DNA from: Palsa-513 sp036510225
GTDB lineage: Bacteria; Actinomycetota; Thermoleophilia; Solirubrobacterales; Solirubrobacteraceae
NCBI GenBank assembly: GCA_036510225.1
Contig: DATCEH010000008.1
Location: forward strand, 17,172-81,171
Length of the DNA stretch: 64,000 nucleotides
Direction: 5' to 3'
The notes under the pieces are model-generated. The model had not been told where the DNA came from and did not search any database. It saw only the letters and a list, made by a program, of their open reading frames with translations. Positions 40,877-48,994 of the stretch are shown in pieces; the first letter of the stretch is position 1, and each line of letters opens with the position of its first letter. A program made the translations under genes and the position numbers.

Positions 40877-41268
40877 TCGTCATCGACGCGAGCGTGCTCG
40901 CTAACGCGATTGGCGACGATGGTACCGATGGGCACCGGGCTCGCACGGAGCTGCGCGCTGCCGGCGAGCTGGCAGCGCCGGACCTCGTCGATGTCGAGAC
41001 GACGGCCGTGCTTCGCAAGCGCTGGCTCGCGGGATCCATCAGCGAGCAGCGCTTTGCCGTTGCCATCGAGGATCTCGAAGACCTCTACCTCGATCGCTAC
41101 CCAACGCTGCTACTCATGCGCCGCGCCTACGAACTGCGGGCCAACCTCACTACATACGACGCCGCCTACGTCGCGCTCGCCGAACTGCTCGGTTGCGAGC
41201 TGCTGACCGGCGACGGCCGGCTCGCCAACGCGCCTGGACCACGCTGCACGATCCGATTCCTCACCTGA
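40873..41268 (+). CDS. vapC: VapC-type PIN-domain ribonuclease toxin
   Basis: 131 residues from TTG at 40873, overlapping the antitoxin stop (TTGA). Acidic PIN residues: VIDASVLANA (D), DLVDVETTAVLRK (E), LTTYDAAYVALAE (D), LLTGDGRLA (D). Length is normal. Intact, unlike the PIN genes at 1448 and 21952. It would cleave RNA (often tRNA) when freed from the antitoxin. Confidence 0.92.
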   Translation: MIVIDASVLANAIGDDGTDGHRARTELRAAGELAAPDLVDVETTAVLRKRWLAGSISEQRFAVAIEDLEDLYLDRYPTLLLMRRAYELRANLTTYDAAYVALAELLGCELLTGDGRLANAPGPRCTIRFLT

Positions 41269-42113
41269 ACACTCTGCGGCCGCCACCAAGCGCCGCCAAT
41301 GGCCCCGCTGAGTTCGCGGCGACCGGCGTCAAAGATTGGCCGGCCTCTGGATCGGACCGTCGCCAAGCCGATCGCGCGACGGGCGCCGACCAACCAAGCG
41401 AGCAATCGGAGGCTCGGCGAGCACGCGCCGTGCGGGATGCGTCGTGACTCCACGTGGCGCCGGCGGGCCCGCTGCGGGCCGGAGTCGTGGGCGGGGCAGC
41501 GGTTTCGTAGCTCTGTGCGCGCCTCAGCGAGGCCCTAACTCTACGAGCGTCACGCCAATGCCAATCCCCAGGCTCATGCTGGACGACTCCAGCACCGACG
41601 AGCTCCTCGTGCGCTTCGAGGCCGCCGCCACCAGCGCCGAAAGACGCCCCCGCGGCACTTGACCATCCCGATCGAGGAGCCGCCTCGCGCATCGAGTGAG
41701 TTGCTGGCCAACCTGGACGACGACGCTGACCGCCACGGGCGTTACCGCGTCGACATGCGCACGCTGGGCGCTTGGTCGCGTGGCACCTGCTCTCAGGCCA
41801 AGCGAACGCCTGCAACCGGCGCGCCCCGACTCCCGGACGTCGACCCGTGCGAGAGCCCGCGAGGCGTCGGGCGAGACGGCTGGATCCACGCGATAGGAGC
41901 GGTCTTATGGTGCCCCGCGTACCGGCCGCCCGGACTTGTGCGGCTCCGGAGCGTCCCGCCGGGCCCCGCGCCCGGCTGTGGCGCCGCCTGCGCGACCTGC
42001 GATCCCCGGCGGCGCCTGCGATCCGCCGCGGCCGCGGCGGGCGAGGTCGCGCACGTATCGCGACTCGACCGCTGCGAGACTCCGGCGCAGGCGGCGCGTG
42101 TCGGACGCCGCGC
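41269..42113. other. 845-bp gene-poor stretch in the island
   Basis: No gene can be supported. Several frames are open only because of high GC. One short plus-strand frame from 41561 (MPIPRLMLDDSSTDELLVRF EAAATSAER, stop at 41662), overlapping a second at 41659, has gene-like acidic/helical character but no recognised family and may be a relic. Confidence 0.4.
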
Positions 42114-42569
42114 TCATGATCCGCGGTGCACGATCAGCACCGAGCGGCGTGAGTGCGCCGCGACGGCGCTCGTGACGCTCCCGACGAAAACCCCCGCAAG
42201 GCCGCTGCGGCCGTGCGAGCCGAGGACGATCAGGCGTGCGTCGTGCTCGTCGGCGAGCTCGGCGATGCCCTTCCAGATCGGCGAGCGTTCCACCTCCGCG
42301 CTGCGGGCGCGGAAGCCCGCGGCCTCGGCGTGGGCCGCGCCCGCGGCTGCGGTCTGCGCGGCCGCCGCCCGAACGTCGGCGATCTGCGCCGCGTCGAACT
42401 GCATCCCGCCGACGGGCAGGAACCCGACGTCGAACGGCTGCCACACCGTCACGACCAGCGCCTCGCAGCCCGCCTCGAGCAGGCGGCCTGCCTCCTCGAT
42501 TCCCTGCTTGGCCAGGTCAGAGCCGTCGTAGGCGAAGACCACGGGACCGGATCCGTGGACGCCGCTCAC
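42114..42569 (-). CDS. Universal stress protein (UspA family)
   Basis: 151 residues from GTG at 42569, overlapping the MFS gene stop by 4 nt. PVVFAYDGSDLAKQGIEEAG opens the Rossmann-like fold (Asp at the adenine site); the ATP-binding motif G-x2-G-x9-G-S is in VLGSHGRSGLAGVFVGSVTSAVAAHSRRSV (read GSHGRSG, then VGSVTS). Co-transcribed with an exporter gene and so probably under the same TetR-type control. Confidence 0.9.
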   Translation of the reverse strand: MSGVHGSGPVVFAYDGSDLAKQGIEEAGRLLEAGCEALVVTVWQPFDVGFLPVGGMQFDAAQIADVRAAAAQTAAAGAAHAEAAGFRARSAEVERSPIWKGIAELADEHDARLIVLGSHGRSGLAGVFVGSVTSAVAAHSRRSVLIVHRGS

Positions 42570-44053
42570 GACTGCACCGAGGCCTCAGCCGGGCGTAGGC
42601 GCGTAGCGTGGTTGCGCGCGGCCAGCAGGGTCGGCGAGTGCCACGCCGGGCCCTCGCCGCCCAGGAACCGCTCGAGTTGAGGCGTCTCGGGCCGTGCTCC
42701 TCCGAGCAGGTAGATCAGGACCGGCACGGCAGCTCCGGCGATCGCGAGTCCGAGGCCGATCCAGAGCGCGATGCCGGTGCCCGACCGGACGTTGCCGCCG
42801 ACGGTGACGGCGAAGTGCGCGAACACCGGCGCGATCATGAACGCGGCGACGGCACGCAGCAGCTCGACGATCGCGAACACACGCTGCAGCGTGGCGGCCG
42901 GCAGCGAGAAGCCCGCGGCGAACAGCGCCGGCGCGACGGTGGCGCCGAGGCCGATCCCGGTCAGCCCCGAGCCGATCAGCGTGAGCGCCTGGGTCGGTGG
43001 CAGCTCGATGCGGAACACCGCGATGCCCGCGGCCAGGAAGCCCATTCCCGCCAACGGCAGGTACTGCAGCGCCCGCTTGTCGATGACCACGCCAAGCAGC
43101 ACCGCGGTGAGGACCGCGCCCGCCAGCTCCGGCAGGTACAGGAGCCCGACGTGCAGCGGGCCGTACCGCGCCGCGAGGAGCTTCGCCGTCAGCGCCGTCG
43201 CGGAGATCGACGCCGCGGCGGCGCACAGCGCCAGGACGATTCCCGCGACGGGGATCGTGCTCGTTAGCATCGGGCGGACCGTCAGGAGCGCTCGCCTGGC
43301 CCGGTACTGGTGCGCGATCAGCCCGACGATCAGCGCCAGCCCACCGCCGAGCAGGCCGGAGGTCCGGACCTCGAGGAACTTGTGCGTGAGAAGCTCGGAA
43401 GCTCCAAAGAACGCGGCGATCGAACCCGCGGCCGCGAGCCCGATGGCCAGCGGGCTGCGAGGAGCGCTCAGGTCGGCCGGGGGCGTGTCCTCGAACGTCA
43501 ACAGCGCCAGGACGAAGGCTCCCGCCGAGATCGCGGCGACGACCCAGAACAGCGGTCGCCAGGCGTTGGCCTCGGCCTGGACGCCGCCGATCGCGGGACC
43601 GACCGTGACCGCGCCGAAGATGCACATGCTCATGATCACCGCGGTCGAGCGGAACCTCTCGACGCCGAATCCGAGCGCCAGAGGCGGCACAGCTGCGATC
43701 AGCAGGAGGCTCGTGCACAGGCCCTGCAGCACGTGGCCGGCGATGAACATCGCGGGATTCTGCGCCGCCGCCGCGAGGACCGACCCGATCACCAGCAGCG
43801 TGGCGTAGACGAGCATGATCCGCCGCTGGCGCAGCAGCTGCGCGAACTGGACCGCGATCACCGTCCCGATCGCGTATGCCGCATTGGCCATGCCGGCGCC
43901 GAGGCTCATCGCCTGCGGGCTCATCTGCAGATCGCGGCCGATGATCGGGGTGACCGGTCCGATTGCCGCCGACAGCGCCAGGTATGGGATCAGGGCGAAC
44001 ATCACCATCGCGGCAGCGGCCGGATAGCGGCCCGCCAGTGGACCTTGCCTCAT
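42566..44053 (-). CDS. MFS drug-exporter-like transporter (14-helix type)
   Basis: 495 residues, about 14 membrane helices. ALSAAIGPVTPIIGRDLQMS and LLRQRRIMLVYATLLVIGSV correspond to the first helices and the loop 2-3 motif A region; FIAGHVLQGLCTSLLLIAAV and GAVTVGPAIGGVQAEANAWR PLFWV to helices 4-5 (motif C-like GPAIGG). Divergent from a TetR regulator with three palindromes between, a classical drug-responsive exporter pair. Substrate unknown. Followed by a universal stress protein gene. Confidence 0.9.
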   Translation of the reverse strand: MRQGPLAGRYPAAAAMVMFALIPYLALSAAIGPVTPIIGRDLQMSPQAMSLGAGMANAAYAIGTVIAVQFAQLLRQRRIMLVYATLLVIGSVLAAAAQNPAMFIAGHVLQGLCTSLLLIAAVPPLALGFGVERFRSTAVIMSMCIFGAVTVGPAIGGVQAEANAWRPLFWVVAAISAGAFVLALLTFEDTPPADLSAPRSPLAIGLAAAGSIAAFFGASELLTHKFLEVRTSGLLGGGLALIVGLIAHQYRARRALLTVRPMLTSTIPVAGIVLALCAAAASISATALTAKLLAARYGPLHVGLLYLPELAGAVLTAVLLGVVIDKRALQYLPLAGMGFLAAGIAVFRIELPPTQALTLIGSGLTGIGLGATVAPALFAAGFSLPAATLQRVFAIVELLRAVAAFMIAPVFAHFAVTVGGNVRSGTGIALWIGLGLAIAGAAVPVLIYLLGGARPETPQLERFLGGEGPAWHSPTLLAARNHATRLRPAEASVQS

Positions 44054-44087
44054 TTATTTCCCTTTCGCTCCGAAATGCGCCTAAAAT

Positions 44088-44157
44088 GGAGGCTGCCTCC
44101 CGTCCTTCGATATGGAGCCAGCCTCCGCTTCTGGTAACTATAAAGGAGGGACCCTCC
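44088..44157. promoter_or_regulatory. Three GGAGG...CCTCC palindromes, probable TetR operators
   Basis: 13-bp palindromes: GGAGGCTGCCTCC (44088-44100), GGAGCCAGCCTCC (44114-44126) and GGAGGGACCCTCC (44145-44157). They lie in the 123-bp divergent intergenic region between the MFS exporter (start 44053) and the TetR gene (start 44177), so both promoters could be covered. Confidence 0.75.
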
Positions 44158-44176
44158 GCTTTACAAGGCCCACGCG

Positions 44177-44761
44177 ATGACCGTTACCGAAACGCAACAA
44201 TCAGCTCTCTCCCGCCGCCCCAAACGCGCTGACGCGCGCCGCAACTACGACCACCTGATCGCCGCCGCCCGCACAGCCTTCACAGAACGCGACCGCTCGG
44301 CCTCGCTCGAGGACATCGCGCGACGCGCCGGCGTCGGCATCGGGACGCTGTACCGCCACTTCCCGACACGCGGCGACCTGATCGAGGCCGTCTACCTCGA
44401 GGAGGTCGAAACGCTGTGCCGCTCGGCCGACGACCTGCGCACAGCCGAGCCGTGGGACGCCCTCGTCGGCTGGCTGGCCCGGTTCGTCGCCTACATGACC
44501 ACCAAGCAGGCACTCGCCGAGGAACTCTTCGCGGCCAACCGCGACACCGAGGTCTTCAACAGCTGTCGCGTGGCGCTCTACGGCGCGGGCGAGCCGCTCC
44601 TCAAACGCGCCCAGGAAGCGGGCGCCGTGCGACGCGACGTCACGATCGACGACGTGGTGCCGATGGTCGGCGGGATCGCGAAGATCCAGAACGCGGATGC
44701 GGCCACCGTCGATCGGATCCTCAGCGTCGCGCTCGACGGCCTGCGCTACCGCACAGGCTGA
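44177..44761 (+). CDS. TetR-family transcriptional regulator
   Basis: 194 residues from ATG at 44177. N-terminal helix-turn-helix RRNYDHLIAAARTAFTERDR, SASLEDIARRAGVGIGTLYR, HFPTRGDLIEAVYLEEVETL is a standard TetR domain. The C-terminal domain (ELFAANRDTEVFNSCRVALY; VTIDDVVPMVGGIAKIQNAD) resembles the SACE_7040-type ligand domain. Divergent from the MFS gene it likely represses. Confidence 0.94.
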   Translation: MTVTETQQSALSRRPKRADARRNYDHLIAAARTAFTERDRSASLEDIARRAGVGIGTLYRHFPTRGDLIEAVYLEEVETLCRSADDLRTAEPWDALVGWLARFVAYMTTKQALAEELFAANRDTEVFNSCRVALYGAGEPLLKRAQEAGAVRRDVTIDDVVPMVGGIAKIQNADAATVDRILSVALDGLRYRTG

Positions 44762-44930
44762 CGCCGGCGAACCGTCGCGCCGTTCGCGACGGCGCAGTGC
44801 AGCGGCCACGCCCCGGCAGCAACACTGACCGCGTTGGCGCTCTCCTCGCGGATTGATCTCTCAGACGCCGGGTGCGCTACACCGCGGTGGGCGGTCCGGA
44901 CCACGAAGCGCACGGGTCGGGGAGCCCCGC

Positions 44931-45425
44931 GTGGGTCTATCGTGGCGTCCGGTCTTCGCGCGCGAGAGGGCTCGCATCGCGGATGCGCTGGGGCGACGGG
45001 CGCTCCGGATCGATCACATCGGCTCGACCGCGGTCGAGGGACTCCCGGCGAAGCCGATCATCGACATCGACCTGAGCGTGGCTGACCCGGGCGACGAGGC
45101 CGGCTACGTTCCGGCGCTCGAGTTCGCCGGGTACGTGCTGCGCGTGCGCGAGCCGGGGCATCGGATGCTTGGGACCCGCACGCTGGATGTTCACGTCCAC
45201 ATCTGCTCCAGGGGTGGCGATTGGGAGCGGCGTCACCTGCTGTTTCGCGACTGGCTGCGCTGCGATGCCGACGACAGGGCGCGGTACGCCAGCGCCAAGC
45301 GGGCACTCGCTGAGCGCAACTGGCCAGACATGAACGCCTACGCCGCCGCCAAGACCGGCGTGATACGAGAGATCACCGGTCGTGCTGAGCAATGGGCGGA
45401 GACCACCGCCTGGCATCCCGAGTAG
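44931..45425 (+). CDS. GrpB-family protein (nucleotidyltransferase superfamily)
   Basis: 164 residues from GTG at 44931; the start is uncertain. FARERARIADALGRRALRID, HIGSTAVEGLPAKPIIDIDL are the GrpB/UPF0157 core, with GS and the metal-binding D-x-D (IDID) of the nucleotidyltransferase fold; RMLGTRTLDVHVHICSRGGD WERRHLLFRDWLR and AKTGVIREI complete the domain. The first residues usually read VDYDPxWPxxF; here VGLSWRPVFARE suggests that the first strand has diverged or the start is shifted. Function is not established. Confidence 0.85.
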   Translation: MGLSWRPVFARERARIADALGRRALRIDHIGSTAVEGLPAKPIIDIDLSVADPGDEAGYVPALEFAGYVLRVREPGHRMLGTRTLDVHVHICSRGGDWERRHLLFRDWLRCDADDRARYASAKRALAERNWPDMNAYAAAKTGVIREITGRAEQWAETTAWHPE

Positions 45426-45504
45426 CCGATCCGCCGCGCCGCAGCGGAATCCCGCAGCGGAACGGCCCCGATCCCGGTCCGGCGGGTACATCACTGGCCC
45501 GCTG

Positions 45505-45915
45505 CTACGAGTTCGGTCGCAACGCTGAGCGCAGACGTTCCGCGACCTGCTCCGGCGTTGCACGGACGCTGAAGCTGATGATCCACTGAGCGAGGTCACG
45601 ATCAGAAGCCTCGACGCGGTATCCGTTGACGGAGAGAAAGGTCAGCATCGCGACGAGTGCCAGTCGCTTGTTGCCGTCGACGAATGTCTGGCTCTCTGCG
45701 ATGCCGTGCGCGAGAACGCAGGCCTGCAGAGCGAGGTCTCGGCGGCCTCGTAGTGCGCGTACATCTGTGGCCGCGCGAGCGCACTCTGCAGACCCGCCGC
45801 GTCGCGCAGCTGGTCGGCGGCCTGGCCTGCGGTCGCGCCGATGATCAGTCCGCAAAGCTCTACTGCGTCGACAAGCTCGAGATAGATCGGCTCGCTCTCG
45901 CCGGCCTCCTCGTCC
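45505..45915 (-). pseudogene. doc: Doc/Fic-type toxin gene with frameshift and no start codon
   Basis: The N-terminal frame reads SEPIYLELVDAVELCGLIIG, DQLRDAAGLQSALARPQMYA, HYEAAETS; near 45735 the sense passes one frame over to DLALQACVLAHGIAESQTF, VDGNKRLALVAMLTFLSVNG, YRVEASDRDLAQWIISF, ending at 45505. The Fic/Doc active-site loop H-x5-F-x-D-G-N-K-R is intact but out of frame with its N-terminus. No ATG/GTG/TTG precedes SEPIYLEL; a GAGGAGG ribosome site is present with GAG where a start would fall. The AbrB-type antitoxin upstream is intact. Confidence 0.85.
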
Positions 45916-45929
45916 GCTGAGGCTGAGCC

Positions 45930-46184
45930 CTACCCTGCGGAGTGCTCGCTGTCGGGATCGTGCTCGGCGAGAATCCTCAACGCCTGCGTATGCTCGGCCA
46001 CGACGTGCTCCCCCGCGCTGCGGATCCGCTGGCGTACCTGCTTCGTGGGCATGATCCGCAGTTCGCCTCCGTCGAGCTCTTCGACAAGCACTGAGGTCCC
46101 CGGGGCGTAGCCTCGGGCCTCAAGCTCGCGTGGGATCGAGACGACGTTGCTGTTGCCGACACGGCGAATCTTGACGATCTTCAC
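45930..46184 (-). CDS. AbrB/MazE-type (SpoVT-AbrB) antitoxin
   Basis: 84 residues from ATG at 46184. MKIVKIRRVGNSNVVSIPRE, LEARGYAPGTSVLVEELDGG, ELRIMPT is the swapped-hairpin SpoVT-AbrB DNA-binding domain, followed by a helical tail (RIRSAGEHVVAEHTQALRIL) that would bind a toxin. It is followed directly, in the same reading frame after a TAG, by the broken Doc toxin gene. Antitoxin retained, toxin lost. Confidence 0.88.
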   Translation of the reverse strand: MKIVKIRRVGNSNVVSIPRELEARGYAPGTSVLVEELDGGELRIMPTKQVRQRIRSAGEHVVAEHTQALRILAEHDPDSEHSAG

Positions 46185-46475
46185 CTCTCAAGTATATACA
46201 CGGATGTCCCGGGAACCCAGGCCCGATGGCCGGAGGACAGCCCATCACGGCGCATAGGCCCTGGCGAAACCACCGCTCACCCGGCCGTGACCCACTCGCC
46301 GGCCATCGGGCCGCCTTGGGCGCGCCTGCCGGTCGCTCGACGGACACCGCGGCGCGACGCCAGCAGTTTGCTCCGGAGAAGGTGGTTCGCTTGAGTGGAG
46401 GTGATCCTTGGCCGGCGGACTCCGCGGCGGAGCGCGCGACCGCCAGGAGGCCTCGCACGCGAGCCTCGTGCGAAA
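46185..46475. other. Divergent intergenic region of ~300 bp
   Basis: It contains the promoter of the leftward AbrB-type antitoxin (AT-rich TATATAC near 46193) and leads into the -10 element of the rightward tandem-domain gene. I see no further gene. Confidence 0.4.
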
Positions 46476-46481
46476 TATAAT
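46476..46481 (+). promoter_or_regulatory. Consensus -10 element (TATAAT) of a probably leaderless gene
   Basis: TATAAT lies in an AT-rich patch (AAATATAATTTT) 8 bp upstream of the GTG at 46489. A transcript starting 6-8 nt after the -10 would begin at or next to that start codon, giving a leaderless mRNA, which is common in actinobacteria. No clear -35 is seen. Confidence 0.5.
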
Positions 46482-46488
46482 TTTGCGC

Positions 46489-46875
46489 GTGCGAACCGTG
46501 AAGCTCAAACAGCCCGAGGAGCTACTGCAGCTGGCTGCCACGGCGGCCGAGCAAGTCGACAAGCCCATCGATGTGCTCTATGCAGAGGCGATCGAGCGCT
46601 ACATCGAGGTCACCAAGCACGCGACGGCGGGTGCGCTGCGCAGCCGGATGTACGTGCGTAGCGCGTCGGCGTACGTGACCATCGAGATCCCGGAGGAGCT
46701 GTTCGAGCTCGCCGAAAAGGTTGCCGAGCGCCAGGAGAAGAAGCGCGACGTCATGTATGCCGAGGCGCTGGCGAAGGCGCTGGCCAAGCTCGTGGCGCGC
46801 GCGCCCGACGACAGCGCCCTGAACCAGGGGCACGACCTCCCGAGCGGGGCGTGGCGCCCGAAGGGGCCGACCTAA
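46489..46875 (+). CDS. Small protein of two tandem ribbon-helix-helix-like repeats
   Basis: 128 residues from GTG at 46489 (GTG 46498 is an alternative). Two homologous halves: VKLKQPEELLQLAATAAEQV, DKPIDVLYAEAIERYIEV and VTIEIPEELFELAEKVAERQ, EKKRDVMYAEALAKALAKLV. Each has a beta-strand, an E-E-L helix and an (V/I)xYAEAL/I helix, the form of a ribbon-helix-helix unit. As RHH domains bind DNA as dimers, the fusion would be a single-chain DNA-binding pseudo-dimer. The C-terminus is short and Pro/Gly-rich. Family not recognised. The gene's end overlaps a MOSC relic by 4 nt, convergent. Confidence 0.65.
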   Translation: MRTVKLKQPEELLQLAATAAEQVDKPIDVLYAEAIERYIEVTKHATAGALRSRMYVRSASAYVTIEIPEELFELAEKVAERQEKKRDVMYAEALAKALAKLVARAPDDSALNQGHDLPSGAWRPKGPT

Positions 46876-47099
46876 ACGCATTTCGCGGCTGCGACGATCC
46901 GAACCCCGCCGGTCGTGCCTTCAGCAAGCCCGCTCGTGAAGTCCTGGCGGTCCAGGTGCTCGGACCAGTACCGGTAGGAGTCCGTCCGATACCAGATCGC
47001 CGTCCGAACCGTGCGGCCCTGCCACGCCACGTCGCGTGGCCCGCCGACGTTGACCGCGAGTAGTGTCCCGGCGGGCCCGTCGTTCGCTGTGCTCGCCAC
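46872..47099 (-). pseudogene. MOSC-domain (YiiM-like) gene remnant with internal deletion
   Basis: The 75-residue frame holds LLAVNVGGPRDVAWQGRTVR TAIW, the N-terminus of YiiM/MOSC proteins, but jumps straight to DSYRYWSEHLDRQDFTSGL. In intact proteins about 35 residues with the GDGQGDLxxHGG segment lie between, and about 100 residues follow. The frame ends in unrelated sequence. A relic of a molybdenum-cofactor sulfurase C-terminal-domain protein. Confidence 0.75.
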
Positions 47100-47102
47100 G
47101 AC

Positions 47103-47834
47103 TCAGACCAGCCGCTCGCCGCCGTCGACGTGGATCGTCAGGCCCGTCATGAAGGTGTTCGTCATCGCCAGGACCGCCGCGCTGGCGACGTCCTCTGCCC
47201 CGCCGATCCGCCGGGCCGGGTTGGTCTGTCCGAGCTCGGCGAACATCGCCGCCTTGCGCTCGTCACCGAGCGCGTCCCACGCCCCGGTGTCGATCACGCC
47301 GGGCGAGATCGCGTTGACCCGGATCGGGGCCAGCTCGACCGCGAGTGACCGCGTCAGGGTGTCCGCCGCGGCGTTTGTGATCGCCACGGCGAGCGTCCCG
47401 ACCTCGATCTTGAAGGCCGCCACCCCCGAGAAGATCAGCAGCGATCCGCCCTCATTGATCTGGGAGCTGAACGCCCGCGCCAGCATCAGGGGGCCAATCA
47501 CCTTCGTGTCGAAGGAGAGCCGGACCTGGTCACGTTCGAGGTCCCCGATCTGACCGCGAGCGCGAGCGGACGCGGTCGAGACGATGTGGTCGACGCGGCC
47601 GACCCGAGCGGCGAGCGCGGAGATCGAGGCGTCATCGGTGAGGTCCACGGCTTCGGTTCCGATCGCCGCCTCTCCGGCGTAGGCGCGTTCAAGGGCTTCC
47701 CGCCGGCGGCCCGCGACGATCACGTTGGCGCCCTCCTCCCGAGCGGCGAGCGCGATACCGCGGGCGATGCCGCTGCCGCGACCTATGACGAGTACGGTCT
47801 TGTCCTTCAGTGAGCCGGCCATCTGGCCCTCCAT
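47103..47834 (-). CDS. Short-chain dehydrogenase/reductase lacking the YxxxK motif
   Basis: 243 residues from ATG at 47834 (an ATG 4 codons in, MAGSLKDKTV, is possible). Rossmann fold with a TGxxxGIG-like nucleotide motif (VLVIGRGSGIARGIALAARE), acidic/basic cofactor loop (IVAGRRREAL), and C-terminal VRVNAISPGVIDTGAWD-type segment (PIRVNAISPGVIDTGAW) with VDGGERLV. The expected Tyr-x3-Lys after FSGVAAFK is replaced by VAITNAAADTLTRS, so a classical SDR mechanism is unlikely. Some SDR relatives conserve Asn/Ala here. Confidence 0.85.
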   Translation of the reverse strand: MEGQMAGSLKDKTVLVIGRGSGIARGIALAAREEGANVIVAGRRREALERAYAGEAAIGTEAVDLTDDASISALAARVGRVDHIVSTASARARGQIGDLERDQVRLSFDTKVIGPLMLARAFSSQINEGGSLLIFSGVAAFKIEVGTLAVAITNAAADTLTRSLAVELAPIRVNAISPGVIDTGAWDALGDERKAAMFAELGQTNPARRIGGAEDVASAAVLAMTNTFMTGLTIHVDGGERLV

Positions 47835-47973
47835 CTTCTGTCGTGGTCCCCTGTCGGCGAGGCCGCCGGGTTGGCGGCCCGTCCGCGAGGTCTCCCCTGG
47901 ACAGTGCGCCGCGGCCGGCGCTTCTTACCGACCCTGGCGACGGATCGGGCCCAGAGCTACTCCGGCGGGGCGC

Positions 47974-48201
47974 CTACTCCGGCGGGGCGCCGAAGCGGCG
48001 GGCCGCGTCGACCAGGCCCTCGTAATCGGCGCGACAACCCGGGCAGCTCCGGAGGTGGACCGCAGTGCCGGGGAAGACCGCGGCCGGGTCATCTCCCGCG
48101 AGCTGTAGATCCGCGAACTGGTCGAGGATCGCTTCGCCCGCGATGCACCCCGCGTCCCCGTCCTGCACCCCCAGCAGATCGTCGAGACCTCGCTCGCTCA
48201 C
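47974..48201 (-). CDS. Mini zinc-finger protein (HxxxCxxC), anti-sigma-like
   Basis: 75 residues from GTG at 48201, overlapping the sigma factor gene stop by 4 nt (GTGA). LDDLLGVQDGDAGCIAGEAI, LDQFADLQLAGDDPAAVFPG, TAVHLRSCPGCRADYEGLVD carries the H-x3-C-x2-C signature of zinc-binding anti-sigma (ZAS) domains. It lacks a membrane segment, as do soluble redox-responsive anti-sigmas such as RsrA. Translational coupling to the sigma gene makes it the probable anti-sigma factor. A clear paralog lies at 49314-49592. Confidence 0.75.
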   Translation of the reverse strand: MSERGLDDLLGVQDGDAGCIAGEAILDQFADLQLAGDDPAAVFPGTAVHLRSCPGCRADYEGLVDAARRFGAPPE

Positions 48202-48878
48202 GAGCTCACCTCCTCGGCGGGGAGTGGGTAACCCGCAGCAGCCAGGCACGCGCGGAGCTTGCGCCGCGCGTCGAAGAGGTTCTTATAGAGCGCGTTGCGG
48301 TTGGAGCCGAGCTTCAGCGCCAGGACATCGATCGACACGTCGTTGAGGGCGACGGCCACGAAAACCTGACGCTGACGATCGGTCAGCTCGCTGTTGATCG
48401 CCTGGCTGAGAACGGTCAGCTGCTCGCGACGCTCGGCGCTCTGCACCGGCTGCGCGGCGAAGGCGTCCGGGACCTGCTCCCACGCGGGCTCCTCCTCAGG
48501 CCGATGATGGCGCCACGCATGGCCGGCGACCTTGGCCGACACATCGAAGATCACGAACTTGTACGCCCACGTCGTGAACCGGCTCGCCCCGCGGAACTCC
48601 TCCAGCTTGGACAGGATGCTCAGCATCGCGTCGCTCGCCGACTGCTGGGCGAGGTCGTCCAGCTCCGGCCCGCCGATCGAGCCAAGCGCGTGGCGGCGAC
48701 GCCCCAGCTCGTAGCGGGCCACGCGCAGAAGCAGCGCGTGCAACTCGGCCGTGGTCCGGCGGAAGTGCGGGCTGCTCGAGCGAAGGCCTTCGACCCAGTG
48801 CTGCGTGTCGCTCCCGACAGCCCGAGCCGCCGGAGCCGAAGACTCGCCTGAGCTCACGCTGGGGGCCATCGCAGTCAT
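48198..48878 (-). CDS. ECF-type sigma factor
   Basis: 226 residues from ATG at 48878. Region 2: ALLLRVARYELGRRRHALGS, DDLAQQSASDAMLSILSKLE, EFRGASRFTTWAYKFVIFDV. Region 4: SELTDRQRQVFVAVALNDVS, IDVLALKLGSNRNALYKNLF DARRKLR. A 40-residue disordered N-terminus precedes region 2. The gene is translationally coupled to a small HxxxCxxC protein, the probable anti-sigma. It would direct RNA polymerase to a small regulon, perhaps stress-related. Confidence 0.9.
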   Translation of the reverse strand: MTAMAPSVSSGESSAPAARAVGSDTQHWVEGLRSSSPHFRRTTAELHALLLRVARYELGRRRHALGSIGGPELDDLAQQSASDAMLSILSKLEEFRGASRFTTWAYKFVIFDVSAKVAGHAWRHHRPEEEPAWEQVPDAFAAQPVQSAERREQLTVLSQAINSELTDRQRQVFVAVALNDVSIDVLALKLGSNRNALYKNLFDARRKLRACLAAAGYPLPAEEVSS

Positions 48879-48994
48879 CTTAGGCGCCGTCCGGCGACGA
48901 GCGCGCCGACGCTTTGGCAACCGTAGACGCGCGCGCTGACGCCTTTGAGAACCAGCACGGTAAGAACCCGGGTGGGCGATCCCACATACCGAGC

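Noticed and set aside
1448..45915. Programmed frameshifting as explanation for the split toxin genes
   Set aside because: No slippery heptamers or stimulatory structures are evident at the break points, and the Doc and VapC genes also lack good starts; decay or indel error is simpler.
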